A DNA stretch of 64,000 nt from Chromatocurvus halotolerans. Lineage in GTDB: Bacteria; Pseudomonadota; Gammaproteobacteria; Pseudomonadales; Halieaceae. Location: the NCBI RefSeq assembly GCF_004340525.1, contig NZ_SLWX01000002.1, positions 1 to 64,000 of the forward strand. Direction: 5' to 3'. Shown here piece by piece: positions 43,005 to 52,063 of the stretch. The position numbers and the translations under genes were made by a program. Under the pieces are notes generated by a model. That model did not search any database, was not told the origin of the DNA, and saw only the letters and a list, made by a program, of their open reading frames with translations. Numbering within the stretch: position 1 is the first letter of the stretch; the number at the start of each line of letters is the position of its first letter.

Positions 43005-45467
43005 ATGGCGAGGAAACATTACCTGCACCGGCTGTTCGAGCCAGACAGCGTTGCCGTCGTCGGGGCCTCTGATCGTATTGATGCCGTGGGGGGCAGAGTC
43101 CTGCACAACATCCTCGGCGGCGGTTTTTCGGGCGCGGTATATCCGGTCAACTCCCGCCGCACGACGGTCCAGGGTTTGCAGGCCTATCCCCGAATAGGAG
43201 CGATCGGCGTTGCACTGGACCTGGTTGTCATTGCCGTGCCCGCGAGCGATGTCCCCGACGTGCTGCTCGATGCGGCCCAGGCTGGCGTCTCGGCGGCGAT
43301 TGTCCTTTCCGCCGGCTTTGGTGGTCAGGCGACGGATGGCCTGTCGCAGCAGCCGCTGGTCAGGATCGCCCGGGAGCACGGCATCGCGCTGCTCGGCCCG
43401 CATACGCTCGGTGTGCTGCGCCCGTCCTGGAACTTCAATGCCAGCTTCGCGCGCAGTGTGGTGGGGCCCGGGCGCGTTGCTCTGTTGTCCCAGTCCGTGG
43501 GTTTCTGCAATGCCATGCTCGACTGGGCGGCCTCGAATCACTTTGGAATGTCCCTGCTGGCGTCTCCCGGTGCGGCCGCCGATGTGGATTTCGGCGACCT
43601 GCTTGACTATTGCGCGGTGGATGCGTCAACGCGCAGCGTTCTTCTCTATGTAGAGCGCATTGCCGATGCCCGGGCCTTTGTCAGCGGACTGCGGCTTGCT
43701 GCGCGGGTGAAGCCTGTTGTCGTGCTCAAGTCGGGCGGTGGAGCCATCAATGATACCGCGATTGACCAGGCACCCATGGCGGATGCTGCGTTTGATGCCG
43801 CCGTCAGGCGCGCCGGTGCCGTGCGCGTGAGCAGCGTGCATGAACTGCTAACGGCGGCACGGACCCTGGCTTCGGGTACCAAAGCGGCGGCGGGGCAGCG
43901 CGTGGTGATGATCACCAATGCCGCCGGCCCGGGAGCCATGGCCACGAACCGCGCCCGCCACCATGGCCTGCCAATGGCCTGTCCCTCCGCGTCCACCCGC
44001 GAGGCGCTAACCGCCGTAATGCCGTCCGGCTGGCAGTGCAGCAATCCGGTCGATTTGCTGGGTGATGCCGCCCCCGCGCGTTTTGCCGAGGCAGCGAAAG
44101 CGCTGTTGGGCGATCCCGAGGTGGATACGTTACTGGCGCTGTTGACACCGCAGGGCGTGACCGATCCGCTTGCCTGCGCAGAGGCGCTGGTTGCACAGGC
44201 CAACCCCGCGGGCAAGCCGGTAATGGCCTGCTGGATGGGGCAGGATCTGGTGGCAGACAGCCGCGCGCTGCTGTCTGCCGCCTCGATTCCGCAATTTTCA
44301 AGTCCCGAGCGGGCGGTGGATGCGCTGGCTTATCTCGCCAGCTACCGGAACAGCCAGAATCTGCTCCTGCAGCTCACGCCACCCCTGTCTCGACATGCCG
44401 CTCCCGATCTACCCCGCGCCAGGGCGCTTGTCAGAGATCACATGACCGCTGAAGCATCGCGCTTGCCGGCAGCGGCTGTGGTCGAGTTGTTCGACGCCAT
44501 GGATGCCCGGGTGGTTCCCTCGCCTGCTGCCATGACGGGCGCGCCGGCGTCTTTTCATCGTCGTATCGCGTTGCTTCTTGCGCGGGCGCCGGCCTTTGGG
44601 CCGGTGTTATTCCTCGGCCCTGCCGGCAGTATCCTGCCGCGTCTTGACGGTGTGCAGGCGTCACTGCCCCCGCTTAACGATTACCTGTGTCGGGAGCTGC
44701 TAGGGCGCGTGACAAAGCGCTTTGCCATGGAGCCCCTTTTGCCCTCGCAGGAAACCCAACTGATAGATATGCTGATGACGCTGTCGGCGATCGCCTGTGA
44801 GATTCCCGAGGTCGAAAGCATCAGCCTGCCGTACCTGCCGCTGGGCGATGCAGCAGTGCCGGAAGCCGAGCGCATAGAGGTTTCCCTAGTCCCCCGGGGC
44901 GTCGGCGCTACCGCATCCAGCTATGGCCATATGGCCATACTTCCCTACCCGGGTGAGCTGGAAAACCGGGTGTCACTCCCCGACGGAGAATCCCTGCTGA
45001 TTCGGCCGATACGCCCGGAAGATGCCGACATGGAGCAGCGTTTCGTGGATGGCTTGTCGGCGCAGAGCCGTTATTACCGTTTCATGTATCGCCTCGATCA
45101 TCTTTCCACTGCCATGCTTGCGCGCTTCACCCAGATCGACTACGACCGTGAGATGGCCCTGGTGGCCGTTGTCGACAGCGGTTTGCCGGGTGAGCGCATT
45201 GTCGGCGTGTCGCGCTATGCCGTGAACTCGGATGCCGTTTCCTGCGAGTTTGCCCTGGCGGTGTCCGACGAGATTCAGGGCCGGGGTATCGGAAGCCAGT
45301 TAATGCAAGCGCTATTTCGCATTGCGCGCGATCGCGGCCTCGAGCTCATGGAGGGTGAAGTGCTGGCCCACAATCGCAAGATGCTTGCACTGTGCCGCGG
45401 TCTTGGCTTCAGCCTGAAGCGTCGTCTCGACGATCCTGATATTGTCGCGGTTACCCGACCGCTTTAG
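43005..45467 (+). CDS. PatZ-like protein lysine acetyltransferase with degenerate acyl-CoA synthetase half
   Basis: 820 residues. N-terminal CoA-binding Rossmann domain (FEPDSVAVVGASDR, 11-24), two succinyl-CoA-ligase-like domains to about 460, then a shortened remnant of ATP-grasp and a C-terminal GNAT domain (about 660-820) with the acetyl-CoA loop QGRGIG at 758-763 and the family segment FTQIDYDREMALVAV. Where ADP-forming synthetases carry the phosphorylated histidine (SHTGA), this has IDQAPMAD (about 251-258). The ATP-grasp lobe with the GYPVALK-type lysine is missing: about 85 residues found in E. coli PatZ are replaced by about 20 (around 505-530). Start at ATG 43005 with GGGAG upstream. 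Expected to acetylate lysines, not to make acyl-CoA. Confidence 0.85.
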   Translation: MARKHYLHRLFEPDSVAVVGASDRIDAVGGRVLHNILGGGFSGAVYPVNSRRTTVQGLQAYPRIGAIGVALDLVVIAVPASDVPDVLLDAAQAGVSAAIVLSAGFGGQATDGLSQQPLVRIAREHGIALLGPHTLGVLRPSWNFNASFARSVVGPGRVALLSQSVGFCNAMLDWAASNHFGMSLLASPGAAADVDFGDLLDYCAVDASTRSVLLYVERIADARAFVSGLRLAARVKPVVVLKSGGGAINDTAIDQAPMADAAFDAAVRRAGAVRVSSVHELLTAARTLASGTKAAAGQRVVMITNAAGPGAMATNRARHHGLPMACPSASTREALTAVMPSGWQCSNPVDLLGDAAPARFAEAAKALLGDPEVDTLLALLTPQGVTDPLACAEALVAQANPAGKPVMACWMGQDLVADSRALLSAASIPQFSSPERAVDALAYLASYRNSQNLLLQLTPPLSRHAAPDLPRARALVRDHMTAEASRLPAAAVVELFDAMDARVVPSPAAMTGAPASFHRRIALLLARAPAFGPVLFLGPAGSILPRLDGVQASLPPLNDYLCRELLGRVTKRFAMEPLLPSQETQLIDMLMTLSAIACEIPEVESISLPYLPLGDAAVPEAERIEVSLVPRGVGATASSYGHMAILPYPGELENRVSLPDGESLLIRPIRPEDADMEQRFVDGLSAQSRYYRFMYRLDHLSTAMLARFTQIDYDREMALVAVVDSGLPGERIVGVSRYAVNSDAVSCEFALAVSDEIQGRGIGSQLMQALFRIARDRGLELMEGEVLAHNRKMLALCRGLGFSLKRRLDDPDIVAVTRPL

Positions 45468-45567
45468 TGCGTCACGTGGTGAGTCCGTTGTCGCCCGGCC
45501 GCATCCGATGGCACGTTGCCTGCGTAGCTAAAGATCGGGAAAAAGATCTGCGAAGGAGTCGGCGGGC

Positions 45568-46293
45568 ATGTCAGCACAAGCTGCGGTCATTATCGGTGCC
45601 AGCGGTGGTATTGGTCGGGCATTGGTGGACGCGGTGCAGGATGGCTGCGTGCACGCCGTCAGTCGCAGTGCGGCACCGGACGCTCTGGCGTCGCACGTGC
45701 AGTGGCACGTCTGCGCCGATGACGCGGTGCAGCGCGCTGAAACCGTTTCGAGAATCGGCAGAATGCTCAAGGAATCGGATGCCGAACTGCGGCGCGTCAT
45801 CGTGTGTAGCGGAACACTTCACGGCGAGCATTATCGACCCGAGCGCGCGCTGCGCGAGCTTGATGCCGGCACCATGCAGACCGTGTTTCACGTCAATGCC
45901 ATGGTGCCGATGTTGTGGCTTGCCGCACTGGAGCCTCTGATGCGGCGCAGCCCGGGGTGCGTTGCGGCTTTCCTGAGTGCTCGCGTGGGCAGTATCGCGG
46001 ACAATCGCCTGGGTGGCTGGTACAGCTATCGGGGATCCAAGTCTGCCCTCAACATGATGCTCAAATCGGCGGCAATCGAACTTGCCCGACGTGCACCCGC
46101 GATCAAGCTTGTCGCGTTCCACCCCGGCACCACCGATACGCCATTGTCGGAACCGTTCCAGGCGCGCGTGCCAGAGGAAAAGCTTTTTACGCCGGCGTAC
46201 GTGGCTGACAGGCTGCTGACGATCATGGAAAGTGTCAATGCGGATGGTACTCTGTCCTACCTGGACTGGGCCGGGGAGCGCATTGACTGGTGA
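45568..46293 (+). CDS. SDR-family NAD(P)-dependent oxidoreductase (CsgA/C-factor-like)
   Basis: 241-residue short-chain dehydrogenase. Cofactor motif GASGGIGRA at 10-18, active-site tyrosine and lysine Y154 and K158 in YSYRGSKSAL. The composition (long C-terminal half, VAAFLSARVGSIADN before the tyrosine) resembles the C-factor/CsgA subgroup. Substrate unknown. The ribosome-binding site GAAGGAG lies about 12 bases upstream. A 100-base gap separates it from the PatZ-like gene. Confidence 0.85.
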   Translation: MSAQAAVIIGASGGIGRALVDAVQDGCVHAVSRSAAPDALASHVQWHVCADDAVQRAETVSRIGRMLKESDAELRRVIVCSGTLHGEHYRPERALRELDAGTMQTVFHVNAMVPMLWLAALEPLMRRSPGCVAAFLSARVGSIADNRLGGWYSYRGSKSALNMMLKSAAIELARRAPAIKLVAFHPGTTDTPLSEPFQARVPEEKLFTPAYVADRLLTIMESVNADGTLSYLDWAGERIDW

Positions 46294-46378
46294 ATGGCGC
46301 GACACCCCGGCGCCGGCGTCTGTTCATGGCAGCCGGGGCAGGGTATCTTGCGCAGGGATATCTGCTGTGGAGTCACTG

Positions 46379-46759
46379 ATGGTTTCAGACATCGTAAGGC
46401 ACGCCGGCTGGCGCGCGATACCGGTTCTTCTTTTTTGCGTCCTTGGGGCCTGTGCGCAATACGACAACAGGCGCGGTGTCGAAGTTACCTGGAAGCCCGC
46501 AGCCATCGGGGATCTGCAGCCGGGCAGGACGACCCGCGGCGAGATTCTGGCACGTCTGGGACCGCCGTCGCAGGTTATCGCCCTCGGCGACGAATCCGTG
46601 CTGTATTACCTGAATGAACAGGCCGACGGTGAAGCCCTGCTGCTGATTGTGTATAACCGCTTCACGGTGGATACGCGCTACGACCGGGCTATTTTCTTCT
46701 TTGACGAGAATGACATTCTCACCGATCACTCCACGTGGATTCGACCGGACGCGGATTAA
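46379..46759 (+). CDS. SmpA/OmlA-like small lipoprotein
   Basis: 126 residues with a lipoprotein signal and lipobox LGAC (cysteine near 24). The mature part, with IGDLQPGRTTRGEILARLGPPSQVI and a run of strands ending IFFFDENDILTDHSTW, resembles the SmpA/OmlA (BamE) fold, in which a helix pair packs on a small sheet. Start chosen at ATG 46379; a GTG at 46367 is equally possible. Followed five bases later by a second lipoprotein gene of similar logic. Role unknown; an outer-membrane assembly helper is a guess from the fold. Confidence 0.75.
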   Translation: MVSDIVRHAGWRAIPVLLFCVLGACAQYDNRRGVEVTWKPAAIGDLQPGRTTRGEILARLGPPSQVIALGDESVLYYLNEQADGEALLLIVYNRFTVDTRYDRAIFFFDENDILTDHSTWIRPDAD

Positions 46760-46763
46760 CGCG

Positions 46764-47348
46764 ATGATGCGTGTATCAGCCCTTCTTGCCGTGTTTCTCC
46801 TGGTTGGCTGCACGCAGCGCTTTCATCAGTTGGGGCAGCCACTGCCGTCCGTTCAGGCTGAGCCCGCCGCAGGCGCATCGCTGCAGTCGGTGTTGGCCCA
46901 GCTGGGTCCGCCGCAGCGCCTGACGCGCAGCGCCTCGGGGTGGGTCATGGGCTGGGAGCACTGGCGTATCTCAGAAAATGCCTTTGGAGCCAGTCTCGGC
47001 GTCCTGGGGGTCGATGCGCTGACCTTCGACTGGGGTGACGCCCGGGTCCGCGGCGATTTTCTGCTGGTCAGCTTTGATGACGGGCATGTCGCGACCTCGG
47101 TCTCGCGCGCCACCTGGGACAATGCCGTTGGCGGCGGTGCTTCCGTGCAGGCCTTTGTCGGCGTCGCACCGCTGGTGAATGTCGCCGACCTGCTGATCCC
47201 CATGCCCCAGCATGGCTGGGGCGCCGCCGCGTTAATGCCATTGCCCACGGCTCTCAATAACGAAAACAGACCGGGCATGGGCAGTAATGGTCTGGAACAG
47301 CGCGGTACGCCGACCGGAATCGGGCAGCGGACCCTGGAGATGAGATAG
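46764..47348 (+). CDS. lipoprotein of unknown function
   Basis: 194 residues with a lipoprotein signal (lipobox LVGC, cysteine near 16). The start of the mature part, SLQSVLAQLGPPQRLTRSASG, echoes the LGPP element of the preceding SmpA-like lipoprotein, so the two are probably related. The rest has WEHWRISENAFGASLGVLGVDALTFDWGDARV and a Pro/Asn-rich tail. Not otherwise recognised. Cotranscribed with the previous gene (four bases apart). Confidence 0.7.
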   Translation: MMRVSALLAVFLLVGCTQRFHQLGQPLPSVQAEPAAGASLQSVLAQLGPPQRLTRSASGWVMGWEHWRISENAFGASLGVLGVDALTFDWGDARVRGDFLLVSFDDGHVATSVSRATWDNAVGGGASVQAFVGVAPLVNVADLLIPMPQHGWGAAALMPLPTALNNENRPGMGSNGLEQRGTPTGIGQRTLEMR

Positions 47349-47399
47349 CCGGCGCGTGATGTCCAAATCCATCCGGCCCCGACAATAAGGAGATGACGC

Positions 47400-49061
47400 A
47401 TGTTGAACGACACTATCACCGGGCTGGTGAGCCACTGGGCAAAGACGTGTCCAGACAAACTGTGGCTTCGTGATCTTCGTGAAGCGGGCAGCGATGATTA
47501 CACCTGGTCTGAGGCTTACGCCGAGATTCAGGCCATCGCCGCCATGCTGGAGGACCGCTTCGGGCACGGTGAACGCATGGGCATATTGTCCCGCAACCGG
47601 CCGCACTGGTTCATGGCAGATCTCGCGGTTATCGCCTCCGGTAACATCTCGGTAAGCCTGTTTACCACGCTGCCCGCATCCACAGCGGAGTACATACTTG
47701 ATTTCACGGAGACCCGGGTTCTGTTTGTCGGTGAGACGCATAACTGGGAGGCGGTCAGCAAGGTTCTGCCTGACGGTGTCACTCTGATCACGCTGCCGGG
47801 CGTTTCCCTCGATCATCCCCACTTGCGCTGGGAGGACCTGTTGGCGGAGTGGCGGGGCAGGGCGCCGGCCTATGAGTGTGCTGCCGATGACACCATCGCC
47901 CTGGTGTTCACCTCCGGCACCACGGGTCTGCCCAAGGGGGTTATCCAGACGCATTCCAGTAATCTTGTGCCGATTCGCCGGTTCATCCAGGCCTTCGGTA
48001 TACGAGACAATCCACGCTACTTCTCTTATCTGCCCCTTTCACATATCGCCGAGCGCCAGATTGTGGAATTTTCCTCGGTGGTCGTTTGCGGCGAGGTGTC
48101 GTTCAACGAGTCACTGGAAACCATCCTTCGGGATCTGCAGCGCACACGCCCGCACATGTTCTTCGGGCCGCCGCGCATCTGGGAGCAGTTCCAGCAGGCG
48201 ATCATTGGCAAATTCGGTGGCCAGGCAGAGCTCGACAAGGCTCTGGAGGCGGATCGTGAGGGTATTGGCAGGCTGGTGCTGGACACCATGGGGCTGAACG
48301 AGGTCGAGTTCTGTCTGGTGGCCGCCGCGCCCACCCCGCCAGCGCTGATTCACTGGTGGGAAAAGTTCGGTCTTACGCTCATGGAGGGGTTTGGTCAGAC
48401 CGAAGCCATGGGGCTGATTGTCAGCAGTCCCGACCAGCGCCGTATCGGTTCGATCGGCAAGCCGATTGGCGAGGTCCAGTACCGGATAACAGAAGATGGC
48501 GAGCTGGCGGTCAAGGCGGAAGGCTGTACGCCCGGCTATTACCGCATGCCGGACAAGACGGCGGAACTGATTCGTGATGGCTGGATCCACACCGGCGACA
48601 AGGCCCGTGTGGATGAGGACGGCTTTCTCTACATCACCGGGCGCGTGAAGGATTACTTCAAGACTATCCAGGGCAAGTACGTCGCGCCGCCACCCATCGA
48701 GGGGGAGTTTGCGAAGAACCCGCACGCCGAGCAGCAATGTCTTCTGGGGCGCGGTTACTCGAAGACAGTCATGGTCGCGGTGCTTACGCCGGAAGCGCGT
48801 CAGCGCTCGCGCGAGGAACTGGAAGCCTCGTTCCTGGCGACGCTGGAAGAGATCAACGCCGCTGTTGAGAGGCACGCGCGCATCGGTGGCGTCATTCTGT
48901 CCAGCGAGGCGTGGGATATCGCCAACGAGGTGCTGACACCGACGCTCAAAATACGTCGTGACCGCGTCGAGGAGCTGTTTGGCGATGTGGCGCGCGAGAT
49001 TGCGTTGCAATCCGCGGAGCAGGGAAAAGTTGTTGTTCACTGGCATGGCCAGGTGAACTGA
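47400..49061 (+). CDS. AMP-forming acyl-CoA synthetase (long-chain type)
   Basis: 553-residue adenylate-forming enzyme activating a fatty acid to acyl-CoA. P-loop-like motif FTSGTTGLPKGV near 170-181, GFGQTEAMG, then DGWIHTGDKARVDEDGFLYITGRVKDY for the hinge region. The size is short for a FadD15-type protein and the C-terminal lid has LTPTLKIRRDRV with the lysine that is the usual target of acetylation control in this superfamily. ATG at 47400 with AAGGAG upstream. Lies some 2 kb from the PatZ-like gene. Confidence 0.88.
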   Translation: MLNDTITGLVSHWAKTCPDKLWLRDLREAGSDDYTWSEAYAEIQAIAAMLEDRFGHGERMGILSRNRPHWFMADLAVIASGNISVSLFTTLPASTAEYILDFTETRVLFVGETHNWEAVSKVLPDGVTLITLPGVSLDHPHLRWEDLLAEWRGRAPAYECAADDTIALVFTSGTTGLPKGVIQTHSSNLVPIRRFIQAFGIRDNPRYFSYLPLSHIAERQIVEFSSVVVCGEVSFNESLETILRDLQRTRPHMFFGPPRIWEQFQQAIIGKFGGQAELDKALEADREGIGRLVLDTMGLNEVEFCLVAAAPTPPALIHWWEKFGLTLMEGFGQTEAMGLIVSSPDQRRIGSIGKPIGEVQYRITEDGELAVKAEGCTPGYYRMPDKTAELIRDGWIHTGDKARVDEDGFLYITGRVKDYFKTIQGKYVAPPPIEGEFAKNPHAEQQCLLGRGYSKTVMVAVLTPEARQRSREELEASFLATLEEINAAVERHARIGGVILSSEAWDIANEVLTPTLKIRRDRVEELFGDVAREIALQSAEQGKVVVHWHGQVN

Positions 49062-49072
49062 AGGTTCGACCA

Positions 49073-49102
49073 CTCCCATGGCAGATTGGCCTGCCGTGGG
49101 AG
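49073..49102. terminator. 12-bp hairpin between convergent genes
   Basis: CTCCCATGGCAG (49073-49084) and CTGCCGTGGGAG (49091-49102) form a 12-bp stem with one wobble and a six-base loop, 12 bases after the acyl-CoA synthetase stop and 54 before the folE end. It lacks a T run on either strand, so it may stop or protect both transcripts but is not a textbook terminator. Confidence 0.5.
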
Positions 49103-49155
49103 CGTTGACGCAGGCTCGATCCGTCGCCCGCCCGAAGGCGTGGCGATGACGGGGT

Positions 49156-49836
49156 TCAGCCGAGAAATTCGCCGCGCGTACTGGCGTCGGTCTTGAATGC
49201 ACCACCGAGTGCCGTGGTCCGGGTTGTCGAGTTACTGTCCATGACGCCGCGTGATTTCACGCAATAGTGGACAGCGTTCACGGTCACGGCGACGTCGTCG
49301 GTCTCCAGCAGCGTTTGCAGCGCGACGAGGATCTGCTGTGTCAACCGTTCCTGGACCTGGGGGCGCTGGGAGAAAAAGCGCACAATGCGGTTGATCTTTG
49401 ACAGGCCGATGATCCGGTGCCGCGGTATGTACGCAACCCTGGCGCTCCCGTCGATGGTGACGAAATGATGCTCACAGGTGCTCACCAGATCGATCTTGTC
49501 GATGCAGACCATCTCCTCCACCTGCATCTTGTTGTCGATGACCGATATGGACGGGAATTTTGCATAGTCCAACCCGGAAAAGATCTCGTCGACGTACATT
49601 TTGGCAATCCGGTGCGGCGTTTCACGGAGACTGTCGTCGCGCAGGTCAAGTCCTAGCACTTGCGCGATTTCCGTGAAGGCATCACGAATCCGGGCGTATT
49701 TCTCATCCCGGTCGAGACCGTTGTGAACTAGCGGTGTCTCGAGGCCTTTATCGGTCAGCGCTTTCTGCACCATGGCAGCTTCGGCACTGAGGTTGGTTGT
49801 GACGTCCGGGCAGGTAATAGCATGGGCAGTGGTCAT
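49156..49836 (-). CDS. folE: GTP cyclohydrolase I
   Basis: 226-residue type I GTP cyclohydrolase, first step of tetrahydrofolate synthesis. Zinc ligands C121 and H124 in STCEHHF and C192 in [21 protein letters not shown] and GLSKINRIV are further family motifs. ATG start; the first 40 or so residues are a variable extension as in E. coli FolE (222 aa). It diverges from the GAPDH pair across a 151-base gap, which must hold both promoters; I see no clear one. Confidence 0.93.
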   Translation of the reverse strand: MTTAHAITCPDVTTNLSAEAAMVQKALTDKGLETPLVHNGLDRDEKYARIRDAFTEIAQVLGLDLRDDSLRETPHRIAKMYVDEIFSGLDYAKFPSISVIDNKMQVEEMVCIDKIDLVSTCEHHFVTIDGSARVAYIPRHRIIGLSKINRIVRFFSQRPQVQERLTQQILVALQTLLETDDVAVTVNAVHYCVKSRGVMDSNSTTRTTALGGAFKTDASTRGEFLG

Positions 49837-49987
49837 GTCGAGTCTCCATCAACGTAAACAGAAATACGCGGACCTTGCCCGCCCAGATTGCCGGGAACAT
49901 GGTCAAAGTAGCGACAGGTTTGCGCTGCCATGCGATGAGTGCAAGACTATTCACAGCGCAGTTACCCTACCTTTGGAGATTTTCAGT

Positions 49988-51007
49988 ATGTCGACAGACA
50001 GGCCAGTACGCCTTGGGCTGATGGGCTTCGGGCAGACGGGACGCCAGCTGTATGATCTGGCATCGCACCGGGACGACATCACCGTCATTGCCATTGCCGA
50101 TATCGGCAAGCCCCAGATTCTCCACTACCTGCTGCAGTCGGAAGTTGCCAGACCGGCGGAGTATTCCCTGGATGGCAATTATCTGGTGGGTCCCGGCGGT
50201 CGCACACGCCTGATGTCCACCGACCAGCCGGCGGAAATGCCCTGGGATGTGTTTGACGTGGATCTCGTGATCGACGCCACCGGGCGCTACCGCAGCGCTG
50301 ACGAGATGCGTGCCCATCTGGGCAACGGCGCTCCCAGAGTGCTGCTGCGCACGCTCCCCGGGGATGATATCGATCGCATCGTGATACCCGGCGTCAACGA
50401 GGAGAGTATTGCCCCGCAGGATCGCATGGTCTCCGCCGGTTCACCGACAACATCGGCACTGTGCCTGCTCCTGCACACGCTGTCGCAGCACTTCGTGATC
50501 GAGTGCGGCAGTGCCACCACGGTACATGCGTACACGTCGGACCAGGCGCTGCAGGACTATGCGGGCAGCGATTACCGGCGCAGTCGCTCCGCGGCGCGCA
50601 ATATCATTCCCAACGGCCATGAGGCCGGCCACTGGCTGGGCCATGTGCTGCCGCTGTTTGCCGGCAAGATAACGACGTCGACACTCAATGTGCCCGTGCA
50701 GGAGGGCTGCCTGCTTGACGTGAACCTGGTGTTCGAGGATGCCGCCGTGACCGCCGATGACGTCAACCGGGTCATGACCGAGGCAGCAAAGCGCCTGCCT
50801 GAGCAGATGGGCGTGATAGATGATCCGATTGTGTCCTCCGATGTGCTCGGCAGCAGTCTGTCGCTGCTGTTCGACATTCAGGGGACGTTGAAAGCCGGGG
50901 AACATTTCGTCAAGACCCTGTCCTGGTATGAAACGCGGGGGCATGCCGCGCGGCTTCTCGACGTTGCCCGACTCTACCATCGACTTGATGCCAGGGAGGT
51001 TGCGTAA
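49988..51007 (+). CDS. GAPDH-like pseudoenzyme lacking the catalytic cysteine
   Basis: 339 residues with the full two-domain GAPDH layout but a changed active site. The nucleotide motif is GFGQTGR (GFGRIGR in the next gene). At the SNASCTTN position it reads SAGSPTTS, so residue 153 is proline where the paralogue has the nucleophile C153. H180 (HAYTSDQ) is kept at the same number. The phosphate-site segment STGAAK has become NGHEAGHW, and the arginine of SRVPVSDG is asparagine (TLNVPVQEG). Dehydrogenase activity is therefore very unlikely. GGAGA precedes the ATG. Its stop shares a base with the true GAPDH start (TAATG), so the proteins are made together and could form mixed tetramers. Confidence 0.88.
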   Translation: MSTDRPVRLGLMGFGQTGRQLYDLASHRDDITVIAIADIGKPQILHYLLQSEVARPAEYSLDGNYLVGPGGRTRLMSTDQPAEMPWDVFDVDLVIDATGRYRSADEMRAHLGNGAPRVLLRTLPGDDIDRIVIPGVNEESIAPQDRMVSAGSPTTSALCLLLHTLSQHFVIECGSATTVHAYTSDQALQDYAGSDYRRSRSAARNIIPNGHEAGHWLGHVLPLFAGKITTSTLNVPVQEGCLLDVNLVFEDAAVTADDVNRVMTEAAKRLPEQMGVIDDPIVSSDVLGSSLSLLFDIQGTLKAGEHFVKTLSWYETRGHAARLLDVARLYHRLDAREVA

Positions 51008-52014
51008 TGAAAAACCTCAAGGTCGCCATCAATGGCTTCGGGCGAATCGGCCGCTCCGTCTTCCGCATACTCGAGGACGTGGAGGGTATCGATGTTGTCG
51101 CCATCAATGATCTCTTCGACCACGACGCCCTGCGCTATCTGCTCAATTACGACACTGTCATGGGCCGCTTCAAGGGTGAGCTGGCGTTGCAGGATGACCA
51201 TATTGTGACTGGCAAGAGCCGTGTCCGTATGCTCAGCGAACGGGATCCCTCGGCGTTGCCCTGGGCTGAACTTGGCGTGGACGCAGTGATCGAGGCCACC
51301 GGCGCATTTCGCACGCGGGAGAAGCTGCAGCTGCACATCGACGCCGGTGCCGACCGCGTGGTGCTGACCGTACCGGCAAAGGATGATATCGACTTCATGG
51401 TCGTGCTGGGAGTAAACGACGAACAGCTTGAGCCGGCGCACCGGATCATCTCCAACGCGAGCTGTACGACAAACTGTCTGGCGCCGATGGTGCGCGTGCT
51501 GAATGACAGTTTCGGCGTCGTCGAGGGTGTCATGAACACGGTGCACGCCTATACCAACGACCAGCGGCTTGCAGATGTCCCGCACTCTGACTGGCGTCGC
51601 AGTCGAGCGGCTGCGGAAAACATTATCCCGACCTCTACCGGTGCCGCGAAAGCGGTCGGCAAGGTGTTGCCGGAACTTGCCGGCAAATTGCACGGCATCG
51701 CATCCCGGGTACCGGTTTCCGACGGCTCGGTGGTGGATCTGTTTGTGAAGCTGGGGCGCACGGTCAGCGTGGAGGAGGTACATCGGGTCGTGAAAGCCGC
51801 ATCCGAGAGCGACACCCTGGCGGGCATCCTGCAGTTCAGCGAGCGGCCGCTGGTGTCTTCAGACATTATAGGCAACAGCCACTCCTCGATATTTGACAGT
51901 GGTTTTACCGCAGTGACCAACGGCCGGTATCTGCGGGTGCTGAACTGGTACGACAATGAATGGGGTTACAGCTGCCGCGTCTGCGACCTGCTGGAGCGAT
52001 TCCGACAGTGGTAA
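51007..52014 (+). CDS. gap: type I glyceraldehyde-3-phosphate dehydrogenase
   Basis: 335-residue canonical GAPDH oxidising glyceraldehyde-3-phosphate to 1,3-bisphosphoglycerate. GFGRIGRSVFR at the N-terminus, catalytic C153 in SNASCTTNCLAP, H180 in HAYTNDQ, phosphate residues in STGAAKAVGK and ASRVPVSDGS, and WYDNEWGYSCR near the end. Whether it prefers NAD or NADP cannot be fixed from this. Translationally coupled to the upstream pseudoenzyme and followed 49 bases later by ppc. No pgk follows, unlike the common gap-pgk order. Confidence 0.95.
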   Translation: MKNLKVAINGFGRIGRSVFRILEDVEGIDVVAINDLFDHDALRYLLNYDTVMGRFKGELALQDDHIVTGKSRVRMLSERDPSALPWAELGVDAVIEATGAFRTREKLQLHIDAGADRVVLTVPAKDDIDFMVVLGVNDEQLEPAHRIISNASCTTNCLAPMVRVLNDSFGVVEGVMNTVHAYTNDQRLADVPHSDWRRSRAAAENIIPTSTGAAKAVGKVLPELAGKLHGIASRVPVSDGSVVDLFVKLGRTVSVEEVHRVVKAASESDTLAGILQFSERPLVSSDIIGNSHSSIFDSGFTAVTNGRYLRVLNWYDNEWGYSCRVCDLLERFRQW

Positions 52015-52063
52015 CCCAGGGGGTGGTACACCTTCTTCCCTACTGTTCGCCAGCGAGCGTGTA

